44,727 nucleotides of DNA from Planobispora longispora (GCF_016863135.1 NZ_BOOH01000074.1:1-44727), one strand, 5' to 3'. Shown: positions 28,294 to 36,844, counted from the stretch's first letter. Program-made: numbers and translations. The notes: a model not told the origin generated them from the sequence alone.

Positions 28294-29238
28294 ATGCACC
28301 GAATCGTGCTCGTCGTCGTGACGCCCGTCATGAGCTTCGACGTGTCCATCCCCTACATGGTCTTCGGCGGCGTCGAGACCGACGGCGGTCCCGGCTACGC
28401 CATCCGGGCGTGCACCGCCGAGCCGGGCATCGTGCCCACGGCCGGCGGCCCCGACCTGTTCGTCCCGGACGGCCTGGAGGCGGTGCGGGGGGCCGGAACC
28501 GTGATCGCGGTCGGCAGCGGCGGCGAGCCCGCCCACCCGGAGGCGCTGCGGGCGGTGCGGGAGGCGGCGGCCGCCGGGGCGCGCATCGCCTCGCTGTGCA
28601 CCGGAGCCTTCGTGCTGGCGCAGGCGGGCCTGCTGGACGGCCGCCCGGCGACCACCCACTGGGCCCTGGCCGACGCGCTGGCCGCCCGCCACCCCGCCGT
28701 CGAGGTCCGCCCCGACGTGCTCTACGTCGACGACGGCCGGGTGCTGACCTCGGCGGGCGCGGCCGCCGCCATCGACCTGTGCCTGCACCTGGTCCGGCTC
28801 GACCACGGGGCGGCGGTCGCCAACGCCGTGGCCCGGGCCGCGGTCGTCTCCCCCGTCCGGCCCGGCGGCCAGGCCCAGTTCATCGACACGCCGCTGCCGC
28901 CCGAGCGCGGCGCGTGGCTGGCCGCGACCCGGGCCTGGGCGCTGGAGCGGCTGGACCGCCCGCTGACCCTCGGAGACCTGGCCGGCCACGCCGGCACCAG
29001 CGTGCGCACGCTGACCCGCCGCTTCCATGCCGAGACCGGGCTCAGCCCTCTGCAGTGGCTGCTGCACCGGCGCATCGACCGGGCGCGGGAGCTGCTGGAG
29101 ACCACCGACCTGCCGATGGGCGAGATCGCCTGGAGAAGCGGGCTGGGCAGCGCCGACTCCCTGCGCAAGCACCTGGTCGGCCGGGCGGGGATCACGCCCA
29201 GCGCCTACCGCGCGGGATTCCGCCGTACCGGGCGCTAG
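28294..29238 (+). CDS. GlxA-type AraC-family transcriptional regulator
   Basis: A 314-residue regulator made of an N-terminal DJ-1/PfpI-like class I glutamine amidotransferase domain (about 1-165; SLCTGAFVLAQAG contains the nucleophile-elbow Cys) and a C-terminal AraC double helix-turn-helix (about 210-310; LAGHAGTSVRTLTRRF and MGEIAWRSGLGSADSLRKH). Such proteins sense a small metabolite with the DJ-1-like domain and activate neighbouring genes. The divergent epimerase-like gene is the most likely local target. Ribosome site GGAGG lies upstream of the ATG at 28294. Confidence 0.92.
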   Translation: MHRIVLVVVTPVMSFDVSIPYMVFGGVETDGGPGYAIRACTAEPGIVPTAGGPDLFVPDGLEAVRGAGTVIAVGSGGEPAHPEALRAVREAAAAGARIASLCTGAFVLAQAGLLDGRPATTHWALADALAARHPAVEVRPDVLYVDDGRVLTSAGAAAAIDLCLHLVRLDHGAAVANAVARAAVVSPVRPGGQAQFIDTPLPPERGAWLAATRAWALERLDRPLTLGDLAGHAGTSVRTLTRRFHAETGLSPLQWLLHRRIDRARELLETTDLPMGEIAWRSGLGSADSLRKHLVGRAGITPSAYRAGFRRTGR

Positions 29239-29302
29239 GCGGTCCGGAGCCTCCGGCGTCACCGGTGGGCATCGTGGACGCGGGGCTTGAGCGGCAGCCG
29301 TA

Positions 29303-29353
29303 CGGCCGGTGGCGTCAGCGGGCCGCCGGAGCCCGGCTCACCGCCACCGGCCG
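29303..29353. terminator. Convergent-gene hairpin
   Basis: A 12-bp perfect stem, CGGCCGGTGGCG with its complement (29303-29314 and 29342-29353), and a 27-nt loop, lie between the GlxA-type gene and the end of the ECF42 gene. The placement suits a shared terminator. Confidence 0.4.
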
Positions 29354-29368
29354 GCTGCGCCGGAGAGG

Positions 29369-30583
29369 TCAGCCCAGCGCAGCCGCCTTGCGCAGCAGCA
29401 CCGAGCGTTCGCGCCGGTTGGCGCAGAGCCGGGCCGCCAGCTCCAGCTCGGCGCGCGCTTCCGATCGCCGTCCGAGCCGGGCCAGCAGTTCACCGCGTAC
29501 GGTCGGGACCAGATGCGAACCGGGGAGCCGGTCCGAGGCGATCAGCTCGTCCACGATGGCCAGGGCCCGCGCCGGGCCCGAGGCCATGGCGACGGCCACG
29601 GCCCGGTTGAGCTCGACCACCGGCGAGGGCGCGACCCGGCCGAGGGCCTCGTAGAGCAGCACGATCCGGTCCCAGTCGGTCGCCTCGACCGAGGGCGCCG
29701 ACACGTGGGCGGCGGCGATCGCGGCCTGCAGGCCGTAGGGGCCGAGACCGCGAGCCGACGCCCTGGCCAGCGCGGCCAGCCCGCGGCGGATCGCCGAGAC
29801 GTCCCACCGCCGCCGGTCCTGGTCCTCGAGCAGGACCGGCGAGCCGTCCGGGCCGGTACGGGCCGGGAAGCGCGCGGCTGTCAGCTCGCACAACGCGAGC
29901 AGGCCGTGCACCTCCGGCTCGGCCGGTTGCAGCGCGGCCAGCGTGCGGGCCAGCCGGATCGCCTCGTAGGCGACGTCGGGGCGGAGCAGCCGGTCGCCCG
30001 ACGTGGCCGTCGACCCCTCGGTGAAGATCACGTAGATGACGCTGAGCACGCCGCCCAGCCGCTCCCGGCGCTCGGCGGCCGACGGCAGCTCGAACGGCAC
30101 CCCGGCCGCCGCGATCGTCTTCTTGCCCCGCGTGATGCGGGCCTGCACGGTCGGCACGGGCACGAGGAACGCGCGGGCGATCTCCTCGCTGGACAGGCCG
30201 CCGACCACGCGCAGGGTCAGCGCCACCCGGGCCTCGGGGGAGAGCACCGGATGGCAGCTGATGAACATCAGCGCCAGCACGTCGTCATCGATCTTGTCGG
30301 GATCGATTTCCTCGTCGGCCGCCGAGCCGGCCACCAGCAGGGCGTACCGGTCCTGAAGGGCGGTCCGGCGGCGGATCGCGTCGATCGCCCGCCGCCGGGC
30401 CGTGGCCATCAGCCAGCCGGCCGGATTGGCCGGAGAGGCGAGCGGCCACGACGCCAGCGCCTCGGCCACCGCCTCCTGGGCCGCGTCCTCGGCCAGCTCG
30501 AAATCGCCGGTGAGCCGGGTCAGCGCCGAGACCATCCGCGCCGACTCGATCCGCCAGACGGCCTCGACATCGGCCGTGCCCAT
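29369..30583 (-). CDS. ECF42-group RNA polymerase sigma factor with C-terminal extension
   Basis: A 404-residue sigma factor. Sigma region 2 is at about 10-75 (LTGDFELAEDAAQEAVAEAL and NPAGWLMATARRRAIDAIRR), region 4 at about 115-170 (LTLRVVGGLSSEEIARAFLV), followed by a C-terminal extension of about 230 residues of TPR-like helices. Length, extension and the adjacent DGPF-protein gene all identify group ECF42, whose extension is thought to regulate activity instead of an anti-sigma factor. No anti-sigma gene is present. It lies 43 bp after the DGPF gene, in the same operon, whose upstream region has the matching promoter motif. Confidence 0.92.
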   Translation of the reverse strand: MGTADVEAVWRIESARMVSALTRLTGDFELAEDAAQEAVAEALASWPLASPANPAGWLMATARRRAIDAIRRRTALQDRYALLVAGSAADEEIDPDKIDDDVLALMFISCHPVLSPEARVALTLRVVGGLSSEEIARAFLVPVPTVQARITRGKKTIAAAGVPFELPSAAERRERLGGVLSVIYVIFTEGSTATSGDRLLRPDVAYEAIRLARTLAALQPAEPEVHGLLALCELTAARFPARTGPDGSPVLLEDQDRRRWDVSAIRRGLAALARASARGLGPYGLQAAIAAAHVSAPSVEATDWDRIVLLYEALGRVAPSPVVELNRAVAVAMASGPARALAIVDELIASDRLPGSHLVPTVRGELLARLGRRSEARAELELAARLCANRRERSVLLRKAAALG

Positions 30584-30626
30584 CAGGTCCGGCCGTCGCT
30601 CTCGCGCCCGGCCCGGTCCTCGACGA

Positions 30627-30998
30627 TCACTTGTCGACCTGCGGGACCTCGTCGCTCCCGGGCACCCGCCGGATCTCGATCTTGGCCCCGGGTGCCGCCG
30701 GGACCCGCTTGGCCCACTCGACCGCCTCCTGCTTCGAGGCGACGTCGAGCAGGAAGAAGCCCCCGAACAGTTCCTTGGTCTCGCCGTACGGCCCGTCCGT
30801 GACCACCGGGGCCTGGCCGCTGAAGTCGACCACGGCGCCCTGGCCCGGATCGTCCAGCCCCTCGGCCGCGAGGAGAACGCCGGCCTTGACCATCTCCTCG
30901 ATGAACTGGTGGGTCCTGGTCATCATCTCGTCGATGTCGGCCATCATGGCCGCGTTCGACTCGTCGGTGCCCCGCATGATCAGCAGGTACTTCGACAT
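30627..30998 (-). CDS. YciI/DGPF-domain protein
   Basis: A 123-residue protein of the YCII-related (DGPF) family, a small alpha/beta fold. The name-giving motif reads DGPYGETKELFGGFFLLDV, with Tyr in place of Phe. MSKYLLIMRGTDES is the conserved N-terminus; ATG 30998 has AGGAG about eight bases upstream. DGPF proteins are constant genomic partners and targets of ECF42 sigma factors and their biochemical role is unknown. Here it is the first gene of an operon with the sigma factor gene. Confidence 0.92.
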   Translation of the reverse strand: MSKYLLIMRGTDESNAAMMADIDEMMTRTHQFIEEMVKAGVLLAAEGLDDPGQGAVVDFSGQAPVVTDGPYGETKELFGGFFLLDVASKQEAVEWAKRVPAAPGAKIEIRRVPGSDEVPQVDK

Positions 30999-31049
30999 CG
31001 TGTTCTCCTCGTTTCGTCCGGCGGGGCCGCCTCTCGGCTCTCGCACCCT

Positions 31050-31079
31050 TACGTCGAACGAGCGGCCCGCGGATCGACA
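31050..31079 (-). promoter_or_regulatory. ECF42-type promoter of the DGPF-sigma operon
   Basis: On the minus strand TGTCGA (31079-31074) is followed after 17 nt by CGA (31056-31054), then about 55 nt to the DGPF start codon. TGTCGA at -35 and CGA at -10 is the ECF42 target motif as I remember it from work on Streptomyces ECF42 factors. The position is right for a promoter of this operon, which implies control by its own sigma factor or a paralogue. Confidence 0.6.
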
Positions 31080-31314
31080 CGGCCCCGGAGAAATCTCTCG
31101 CCGCGACGGATCGCTCCGAGCCGCGCTTCGCCCGCCGGAGCGGTTTCTGAGCGGTGACCGGTGCGGACGCCCCGCCGATCGGAAAGCCTATCGCCGCGTC
31201 TCCGGAAAGCGGCGACGCTCACACAGACCTGGGGAAAGCATTCGGGGCGCGCCCGGTGTTCTCCCCGCTACGGGCCCGCGGAGAGGGCCCCCGAATCGCC
31301 GGCCCGGACCCGGC
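31080..31314. other. Intergenic spacer upstream of the ECF42 operon
   Basis: About 235 bp between the ECF42 promoter and the end of the next minus-strand gene. I see only short reading frames without family resemblance and no repeat or strong hairpin. Confidence 0.4.
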
Positions 31315-32040
31315 TCAAGGGTCGTCGGTTGATCCGGCGCTCCCGCCCGGGCCCGCTTCCCGGGTTTCACGATCCAGCCGACCCACCCTGGCCAGCAAGA
31401 ACATGGCGGCGGCCGGCAGCAGGCCCGCCAGCACGACGAGCGCGAGCATCGCCGGTGGCTGCCAGCCGGGGTTATGCGCGATGAACCCGCTCTGGTCGTC
31501 GGCGGACACGGCGCTCGTCATCGCGTTGAACCGCGTGACGAAGGCGAATCCCAGCAGATGGAACACGCCGCCGATTCCGGTGACGGTGGCGTACCCCGGT
31601 TCGGCGCCGTGGCGTAACACCCTTCGGCCGAGCAGCGCCAGCAGGACCGCGACCGGCAGCGTGAACACGGCTCCTCCCCACGTCCAGACGCGAGCGGAGT
31701 ACGCCATCCATCCAACGGAGCCCAGAGACCGGGACGTCCGCGGGCCGCCGGAGATGCCCATCGGGTCGGCCGGGTGCTCGGCATACCGGATGGCCACCAG
31801 CTGGACCACGAGGAACGCAACCGTGATCAGCGGGGTGAGCAGCAGGACGAGCCCGCCCGCCCGGGCGTGCGCCCGTGCGTCGGTGCGGGACTCCCCGGCT
31901 GCAGCCACCGGCGCGGCGACCTCCACGGCTTCGGCTCCGGCTCGGCGAGCGCCCGAACAGGAGGCGGCACCACCGCGGGTCGCCGCCCCGGGCGACGGCC
32001 GCGGCACCGACAGCGCCGCATGTCGGACACGACACACCAT
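31315..32040 (-). CDS. Four-helix membrane protein, function unknown
   Basis: A membrane protein of about 240 residues. The first 55-60 residues are Arg/Ala-rich and probably cytoplasmic; helices lie at about 63-84 (GLVLLLTPLITVAFLVVQLV), 121-138, 150-166 and 198-219. Between helices 1 and 2 is a polar loop with RSLGSVGWMAYSARVWTW. The start is uncertain: MVCRVRHAALSV at 32040 is given, though an in-frame ATG lies 14 codons further up and the true start may be later. I do not recognise the family. It is in the same direction as the gene upstream, which ends 135 bp before this start. Confidence 0.65.
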   Translation of the reverse strand: MVCRVRHAALSVPRPSPGAATRGGAASCSGARRAGAEAVEVAAPVAAAGESRTDARAHARAGGLVLLLTPLITVAFLVVQLVAIRYAEHPADPMGISGGPRTSRSLGSVGWMAYSARVWTWGGAVFTLPVAVLLALLGRRVLRHGAEPGYATVTGIGGVFHLLGFAFVTRFNAMTSAVSADDQSGFIAHNPGWQPPAMLALVVLAGLLPAAAMFLLARVGRLDRETREAGPGGSAGSTDDP

Positions 32041-32175
32041 TATGGCGGGTGCCTGCTCGGCTGAGCCGAACGACGCGAGCACGGGGTTCGAAGACCCCGG
32101 TCGCAGCCGCGGACACCGGGAGGGCCAGGACCGGCACGCGGCATCATCGAGACAGGCGATGTCCGATCGCCGGCC

Positions 32176-33948
32176 TCAGTAGATGATGAGCACGGGCCTC
32201 TCGGTGATCTGGACAGGGTCCCCCGGCCGGACCGAGACGCTGGATCCATCGAGGTGCCTCACGCTTCGAGCCCCGGGGGCGGCCACGGAAGCCGTCCCCG
32301 TGACTGTCCACCGCAGGACGGCCTCATGCGCACCGCGCGATCCGGTGAGGGTGAGCTCGCACTGCCAGACGTTTGCCGGCAACGCGATGGCCAGACCCTG
32401 CCCGCAGGAGCGGAGGCGGGTGTGGGCAAGCCAGCGCTGCAACTGCTCGACGGCCAAGGCGGCCCTGGTCGGGGCGCCGCCCTCAGCCTGCAGCACGATG
32501 GGCAGGGAACTGCCGCCCCAGTTATAGAAATACATGCGCTCCAGCTTGAAATCGGCGGCGTACAGGCCCAGCAGGTAGAAGCGCACCGCGTAGTCGGTGG
32601 CTCGCCGCTCATCCAGTGAGCCCTGCAGCGGGATGTCATAGGTCGTCCCGGTATTCCACAACGGCGGATGCACGCCGATCCGATGGAAAACCCGGTCGAT
32701 CAGGACCAGAAGCTCCAGCATCGTCTCAGGCGGATCCGCGGCGCGGCGCTGGTGCAGCTTGATGCCCGCGACATCGCAGTGCCGGTAGCCGCCCAACTCG
32801 GCGAAGCGTTCCAGGACCCGCCGGGCAGCCGGTTCCCACAGCCGTCCCATGCCCGGGCACACGACGATGGCGCGCGGATCGGCACGCCGGATAATCCGGG
32901 AGGCGCGGCGCGTCATCTCCACCAAGACGGTGACGTCACCGGTGAAGAACCGCTCGTCGTTGCCCATCACCCAGAGTTCGTAGGCCTCAAGGCGCCCCCG
33001 GTAGCGAGTGACCAGCGCGCGCACCAGCGCCTCCCAATCGGCGAGGTCCTCGGGCGGCCCAGCTCGGGACTGGTCGCCGTAGGGGGTGAGCGGGGCCTGC
33101 GGCGCCGCCCACGAGGGGGTCCCGCCCAAGACGAACAGAGCGGGCAATCTGGCCCGCTCGGCACCGGCCACCAGACGATCCAGCGTGCTCCAGTCGTACT
33201 CTCCCCGGCGCGGCTCGAGTGACGCCCAGCGCGTCCCGCTGTCCCAGAACCGGACAGCGCCGACCTGGAAGGCGGGCATCGTGCCCGTATTGGAGTTGAT
33301 GGTGACGCCGAACATCTCACGGCGCACCGGCATGGGCGCCCGCACCCAACTGGGGCCGGAGATCCACTGCCCCGCCCGCATGATCTCTGCGCGCGGCGCC
33401 GTCCTCGCCGGGGTGGCCGCGCTTCCCGCCATCCCGGCGAGGAGGGCGAGCGCGGCGAGGACGCCGGCAAGACGCATCCCCTGCGACCGGCCCACCGCAG
33501 CACCACCTGATCGGCCGCGGACAGGTTCCGGAAGGGGGATGGGCGCTGGAGGGCGCGGCCTCGGGTCGGGCGGTCTCGGGATCGTCGAGCACGAGACCGG
33601 CGGCTCCTGAGCCGCCTTCCTGACAGCCGGCGGCGCGGAGCGGGCATGGAGATCCCGAGAAAGCGCGGGGGGCTCGCCCTGCGCGCCCTCAGCCGCCTCG
33701 CCGACGGCGCATGTCGCCGCCGACCAGGCACGCAGTACTTGCTCCAGCTCCCGGCTCCCGGCCCCGCACTCCCTGGCGATGCGCATCACCACCCCGATGT
33801 CGGAGGGCAGGCTCTTGCCGTTGCAGTAGCGGTGCAGGGTCGACCGGCTGACGAACGACACCACGGCCAGGTCCTCGTAGCTACGTCCGCTACGTTCCTT
33901 CAGCCTCCGCAGCAGGAAGGAGAAGTCGCGCTCTTCTCGCTCGCCCAC
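32176..33948 (-). CDS. Membrane-spanning HTH protein with GH39-like pseudo-glycosidase domain
   Basis: A 590-residue fusion. Residues 9-73 are an XRE-type helix-turn-helix (VSFVSRSTLHRYCNGKSLPS is the recognition region). A Pro-rich linker (about 75-150) leads to one membrane helix at 159-176, so the remainder should be extracellular. Residues 195-500 follow GH39-like (clan GH-A) TIM barrels of actinomycetes: RWASLEPRRGEYDW, LFVLGGTPSWAA, YRGRLEAYELW. The acid/base site, normally ELWNEPN, reads ELWVMGN (324-330) and the nucleophile site, normally LWNTE, reads LWNTGTTY (430-437). Both catalytic Glu residues are gone. A beta domain with two Cys (C515, C530) ends the protein. GTG 33948 has GAGGAGG before it. 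Confidence 0.85.
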   Translation of the reverse strand: MGEREERDFSFLLRRLKERSGRSYEDLAVVSFVSRSTLHRYCNGKSLPSDIGVVMRIARECGAGSRELEQVLRAWSAATCAVGEAAEGAQGEPPALSRDLHARSAPPAVRKAAQEPPVSCSTIPRPPDPRPRPPAPIPLPEPVRGRSGGAAVGRSQGMRLAGVLAALALLAGMAGSAATPARTAPRAEIMRAGQWISGPSWVRAPMPVRREMFGVTINSNTGTMPAFQVGAVRFWDSGTRWASLEPRRGEYDWSTLDRLVAGAERARLPALFVLGGTPSWAAPQAPLTPYGDQSRAGPPEDLADWEALVRALVTRYRGRLEAYELWVMGNDERFFTGDVTVLVEMTRRASRIIRRADPRAIVVCPGMGRLWEPAARRVLERFAELGGYRHCDVAGIKLHQRRAADPPETMLELLVLIDRVFHRIGVHPPLWNTGTTYDIPLQGSLDERRATDYAVRFYLLGLYAADFKLERMYFYNWGGSSLPIVLQAEGGAPTRAALAVEQLQRWLAHTRLRSCGQGLAIALPANVWQCELTLTGSRGAHEAVLRWTVTGTASVAAPGARSVRHLDGSSVSVRPGDPVQITERPVLIIY

Positions 33949-34170
33949 CGAGCCTCCTCAGCGCTCCAGTCTTGACAGTGAAGGCTGCCAGATATCGCGC
34001 CGAAGGATCTCAAATCCTCCCAAACAGGGGATGAACTCGCAGGCCAGAACGGGCTTCCGCATCTCACGCATCCCGTTTCGCGCCGCCCCCCTTGGCAGGA
34101 GAGCGGCTCCGCGGCAACAGTTCAACCCGGCCAGTCATCCACAATCGCACCGACTTTTCAGGAGGCACTC

Positions 34171-34593
34171 ATGCCGCTCGTCCGACGCCGGACCACCGCG
34201 GTTCTCGCCGGGCTCTTCCTCGCCCTTCCCACGCTCGCGCTCACCGGCCCGTCCGCCCTCGCCGACACCAACTGCGGTAGCTGGCCCGGTAACGGGATCG
34301 CCCACCACGACGTCAAGACGCGCACGATCACCCATGGCGGCCGGACGGTGAAAGTCGCTCTGGTCAACCAGCGGCTGAGCGACCACTCCTTCGCGGCCGT
34401 GCGAAGCGGCTACCGCTCCGGCGACCAGACATGGGTCGACCGCTCCTACGACGGCGGCTCCACCTGGACCCAGTGCGGCCCGTTCAACTCGAAGTTCTCC
34501 AACGACCTGAACAACTACCGCAACAGCATGCGCGCATGCGTGCGCTTCAACGGGGAGAGCTTCTGCACCGGTTGGTACTACGACGAGGGCTGA
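34171..34593 (+). CDS. Small secreted four-cysteine protein
   Basis: A 140-residue precursor. A clear Sec signal peptide (MPLVRRRTTAVLAGLFLALP..., cleavage after the ALA at 29-31) yields a mature protein of about 109 residues beginning DTNCGSW. Four Cys (the first at residue 35, the others near the C-terminus) suggest two disulfides. WVDRSYDGGSTW resembles beta-rich tail segments in secreted actinomycete proteins, but I cannot name a family. AGGAGG lies nine bases before the ATG. It is divergent from the membrane-spanning HTH/pseudo-glycosidase gene across 222 bp, which makes it a candidate target or partner. It has no catalytic motif I can see. Confidence 0.85.
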   Translation: MPLVRRRTTAVLAGLFLALPTLALTGPSALADTNCGSWPGNGIAHHDVKTRTITHGGRTVKVALVNQRLSDHSFAAVRSGYRSGDQTWVDRSYDGGSTWTQCGPFNSKFSNDLNNYRNSMRACVRFNGESFCTGWYYDEG

Positions 34594-34624
34594 TCCGTAT
34601 CCGGACGCCGGATCGGGCGTGCGC

Positions 34625-35118
34625 TCAGCCCTGCCGCGCGAGCGGACGTATGACGGTATGCGTCGCGGTCGGATCACCCTTGCGCGGGTCCGGCCGAGCG
34701 ATGTAGACCTCGCAGGTCGGATAGGAGCGTCCCGCGAACAGCGACGGCGGCTGCTGGGGCCAGGTTCCTCTGGCCCCAGCAGGGCCTCGACGAGGTGGCC
34801 GGCACGCTCGGGGATCTCGTCGAAGACGTGAACGCGGGGACCCACCGACATGACCACCCGCAACGACATCACCGAGTCCTTCGAGGACCCCGCCGCGGTG
34901 ACCGAGCGGCGCAGCAGCGCCAGGACCGCCAGCACGGGAACGGCCAGGCCGCCCCAGGGGAGGAAGGTCTCCGGCATGCTGCCGAGATTGCCCGCGGTGT
35001 CGGGCACGAGGCCGGGGAACGCCAGCAGCGGGGCCACCAGGACGGCCGCCGCCGCGAGGATCCGGCCGCGCGTCCAGGCCGTCCGGCGTGGGGTGTCCTC
35101 GCCCCGGCGGCGCCGGCC
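34625..35118 (-). pseudogene. Remnant of a VanJ-like membrane endonuclease/exonuclease/phosphatase gene
   Basis: A minus-strand segment at about 34890-35118 reads TAWTRGRILAAAAVL, then FPGLVPDTAGNLGS and ETFLPWGGLAVPVLAVLALL. This matches the membrane-helix N-terminus typical of VanJ-like endonuclease/exonuclease/phosphatase proteins, but the catalytic domain is missing. After RRSVTA the frame continues in unrelated sequence; a coding-like stretch in another frame (from about 34770 to 34625, including SLFAGRSYPTCEVYIARPD) follows a hairpin. No intact start is seen. I read the region as a truncated, rearranged gene. Confidence 0.4.
34751..34782. terminator. 12-bp perfect hairpin
   Basis: CTGCTGGGGCCA and TGGCCCCAGCAG form a perfect 12-bp stem around an 8-nt loop inside the remnant region. 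It looks like a terminator, which may mark the end of a former gene or the seam of a rearrangement. Confidence 0.55.
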
Positions 35119-35306
35119 GATGCGACCGGGGGCCTCTCCGCGGCGCGAACTTCCCGATCTTCGATGCGCATACGTCCGACCGTACGGGCCGGCGGCTTCC
35201 CGCGCGCCGTCCGGCCGCGGACGAGCCGGGACGCCTCATCCGACCGGACCAACCAGCCCGGCCGGTCAGCCGATCCGGCCCGGACATCCCCCAACGGACC
35301 GCGTGG

Positions 35307-36425
35307 TCAGGCTCCCTTGAGCAGTTCCCACCAGGGGTCCACCGGCTGGGCGTCGCCGGCGTCGATCCGGTCCCCCGGACGCGGGATCGCGAGCCGGACG
35401 TCGCGGGCCTTGGCCTCGTACCAGAGCCGGTCGACGGGCTCGGCCCAGGGATGGAAGGCGAGGGTGAACGTCGCCCAGTGCACCGGCAGGAGCAGCTTCC
35501 CGCCCAGGTCGAGGTGGGCGGCGACCGCCTCCTCGGGGTTCATGTGGATGTCGGGCCAGCCCGGGCTGTAGGCGCCGATCGGCATGAGGGTCAGGTCGAA
35601 GGGGCCGTGGTCGGCGCCGATGCGGGCGTACCCGTCGAAGTAGCCCGAGTCGCCCGCGTAGAACACCCGCTTGTGCTCGCCCGCGACCACCCAGGATCCC
35701 CACAACGTGTCGTTGCGGGTGAGGGAGCGTCCGGAGAAGTGACGGGCCGCGGTGGCGACGAAGCGCAGGCCCGCGACGCTCGCCTCCTCCTCCCAGTCGA
35801 GCTCGATGATCCGCTCGGCGGGCACGCCCCAGCGCTCCAGGTGCGCGCCGATGCCCAGCGGGACCAGGAACGGCGCGCTCTGCCCCGCGGTGAGCGCGCG
35901 GACCGTCGCCCGGTCGAGGTGGTCGTAGTGGTCGTGCGAGATCACGACGGCGTCGATCACCGGGAGGTCCGACAGGGGCACCGGGAGCGGGTGGATGCGC
36001 CGGGGGCCGATGAAGGGGACGGGCGAGACCCGGTCGCTCCACACCGGGTCGAACAGCACCCGCCGTCCCTCGATCTCCACCAGCGTGGTGGCGTGGCCGT
36101 ACCAGACGGCGCTCAGACCGGTCTCGGACGGCCGGACCGCCGGAGAGGTCACCAGCGGGACCGGTCCGGCGGGCTTGCGTCCCTCACGGTCGGTGACGAA
36201 TTCACGCAGCATCTGGGGCGCGCTGTCCGGCGGCGGCGTGGTCGAGGAGGGCGTGGTGTTGTGGAAGACGCCGTCGCGGAACTGCGGCGACCGCACCATC
36301 CGCTCCAGCCGCTCACCCCGGGCCCGGCCGCCGAGCTCCGCCGGGACGTTCCGCAGCGACCACCCGGCGGCGGCCAGCGCCAGCCCGCCCGCGATCAGCC
36401 GCCCCACCGATCCTTTTCCCACCAT
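35307..36425 (-). CDS. MBL-fold hydrolase, NAPE-PLD/UlaG-like
   Basis: A 372-residue metallo-beta-lactamase-fold enzyme. An N-terminal hydrophobic segment (about 8-24) could be a signal anchor. The zinc motif is SHDHYDHLD (HxHxDH); further metal ligands lie in ARHFSGR, FYAGDSGYF and the late LPVHWATF. SAVWYGHATTLVEIEGRRVLFDP is the typical first strand pair of NAPE-hydrolysing phospholipase D-like members, so the substrate may be a lipid phosphodiester; this is family inference. I chose ATG 36425, with GGAG eight bases upstream, over a GTG three codons earlier. Confidence 0.88.
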   Translation of the reverse strand: MVGKGSVGRLIAGGLALAAAGWSLRNVPAELGGRARGERLERMVRSPQFRDGVFHNTTPSSTTPPPDSAPQMLREFVTDREGRKPAGPVPLVTSPAVRPSETGLSAVWYGHATTLVEIEGRRVLFDPVWSDRVSPVPFIGPRRIHPLPVPLSDLPVIDAVVISHDHYDHLDRATVRALTAGQSAPFLVPLGIGAHLERWGVPAERIIELDWEEEASVAGLRFVATAARHFSGRSLTRNDTLWGSWVVAGEHKRVFYAGDSGYFDGYARIGADHGPFDLTLMPIGAYSPGWPDIHMNPEEAVAAHLDLGGKLLLPVHWATFTLAFHPWAEPVDRLWYEAKARDVRLAIPRPGDRIDAGDAQPVDPWWELLKGA

Positions 36426-36544
36426 CCGGCACACTCCCTGAACGTTGTTCTATCCGTCCAACCGACCGCGGGCCGCCGGTGTTCCCGGGAGAGCTCGGAA
36501 GTGGAGCAGATCACCTCGGCCGGGGGCTAGGCCATCGGCCGGGG

Positions 36545-36844
36545 CTAGGCCAGATGCCGCTCCACGGTGGCGACCTTGGCGTCCAGCCGGCCGCTCCCGC
36601 CCTCGCGGATGTCGGCCTTGAGAACGAGGCTGACCCGCCCGCACCGGGCCTCGACCGCGGCGACCGCGTCCTTGACGACCCGCATCACCTGGTCCCAGTC
36701 CTCTCCCTCGATCGTCGTGAACATCGCGTCGGTGCGGTTCGGCAGCCCCGACGCCCGCACCACCCGGACGGCCTCGGCGACGAGCTCCCCCACGTCCTCA
36801 CCCGCTCCGATCGGCGTAACGCTGAACGCCACAAGGACCGACAT
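36545..36844 (-). CDS. MTH1187-family thiamine-binding protein
   Basis: A 99-residue single-domain protein of the MTH1187/YkoF-like (DUF77) family. [13 protein letters not shown] and [20 protein letters not shown] are family-typical; members form tetramers with a ferredoxin-like fold and bind thiamine. Whether it buffers thiamine or has a regulatory role is unknown. It lies 18 bp downstream of the WYL regulator gene on the same strand, so co-transcription is likely. Confidence 0.9.
   Translation of the reverse strand: MSVLVAFSVTPIGAGEDVGELVAEAVRVVRASGLPNRTDAMFTTIEGEDWDQVMRVVKDAVAAVEARCGRVSLVLKADIREGGSGRLDAKVATVERHLA

Noticed and set aside
33972-33977. TTGACA as -35 element for the secreted four-cysteine protein gene
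   Set aside because: The only -10-like word, TATCGC, has a spacer of 15 and lies almost 180 bp from the start codon; too weak to report.
36440-36450. GAAC-GTT-GTTC resembling an actinobacterial LexA (SOS) box upstream of the MBL hydrolase
   Set aside because: The spacer between GAAC and GTTC is three bases, whereas the SOS box needs four, and the downstream gene is not a repair gene.
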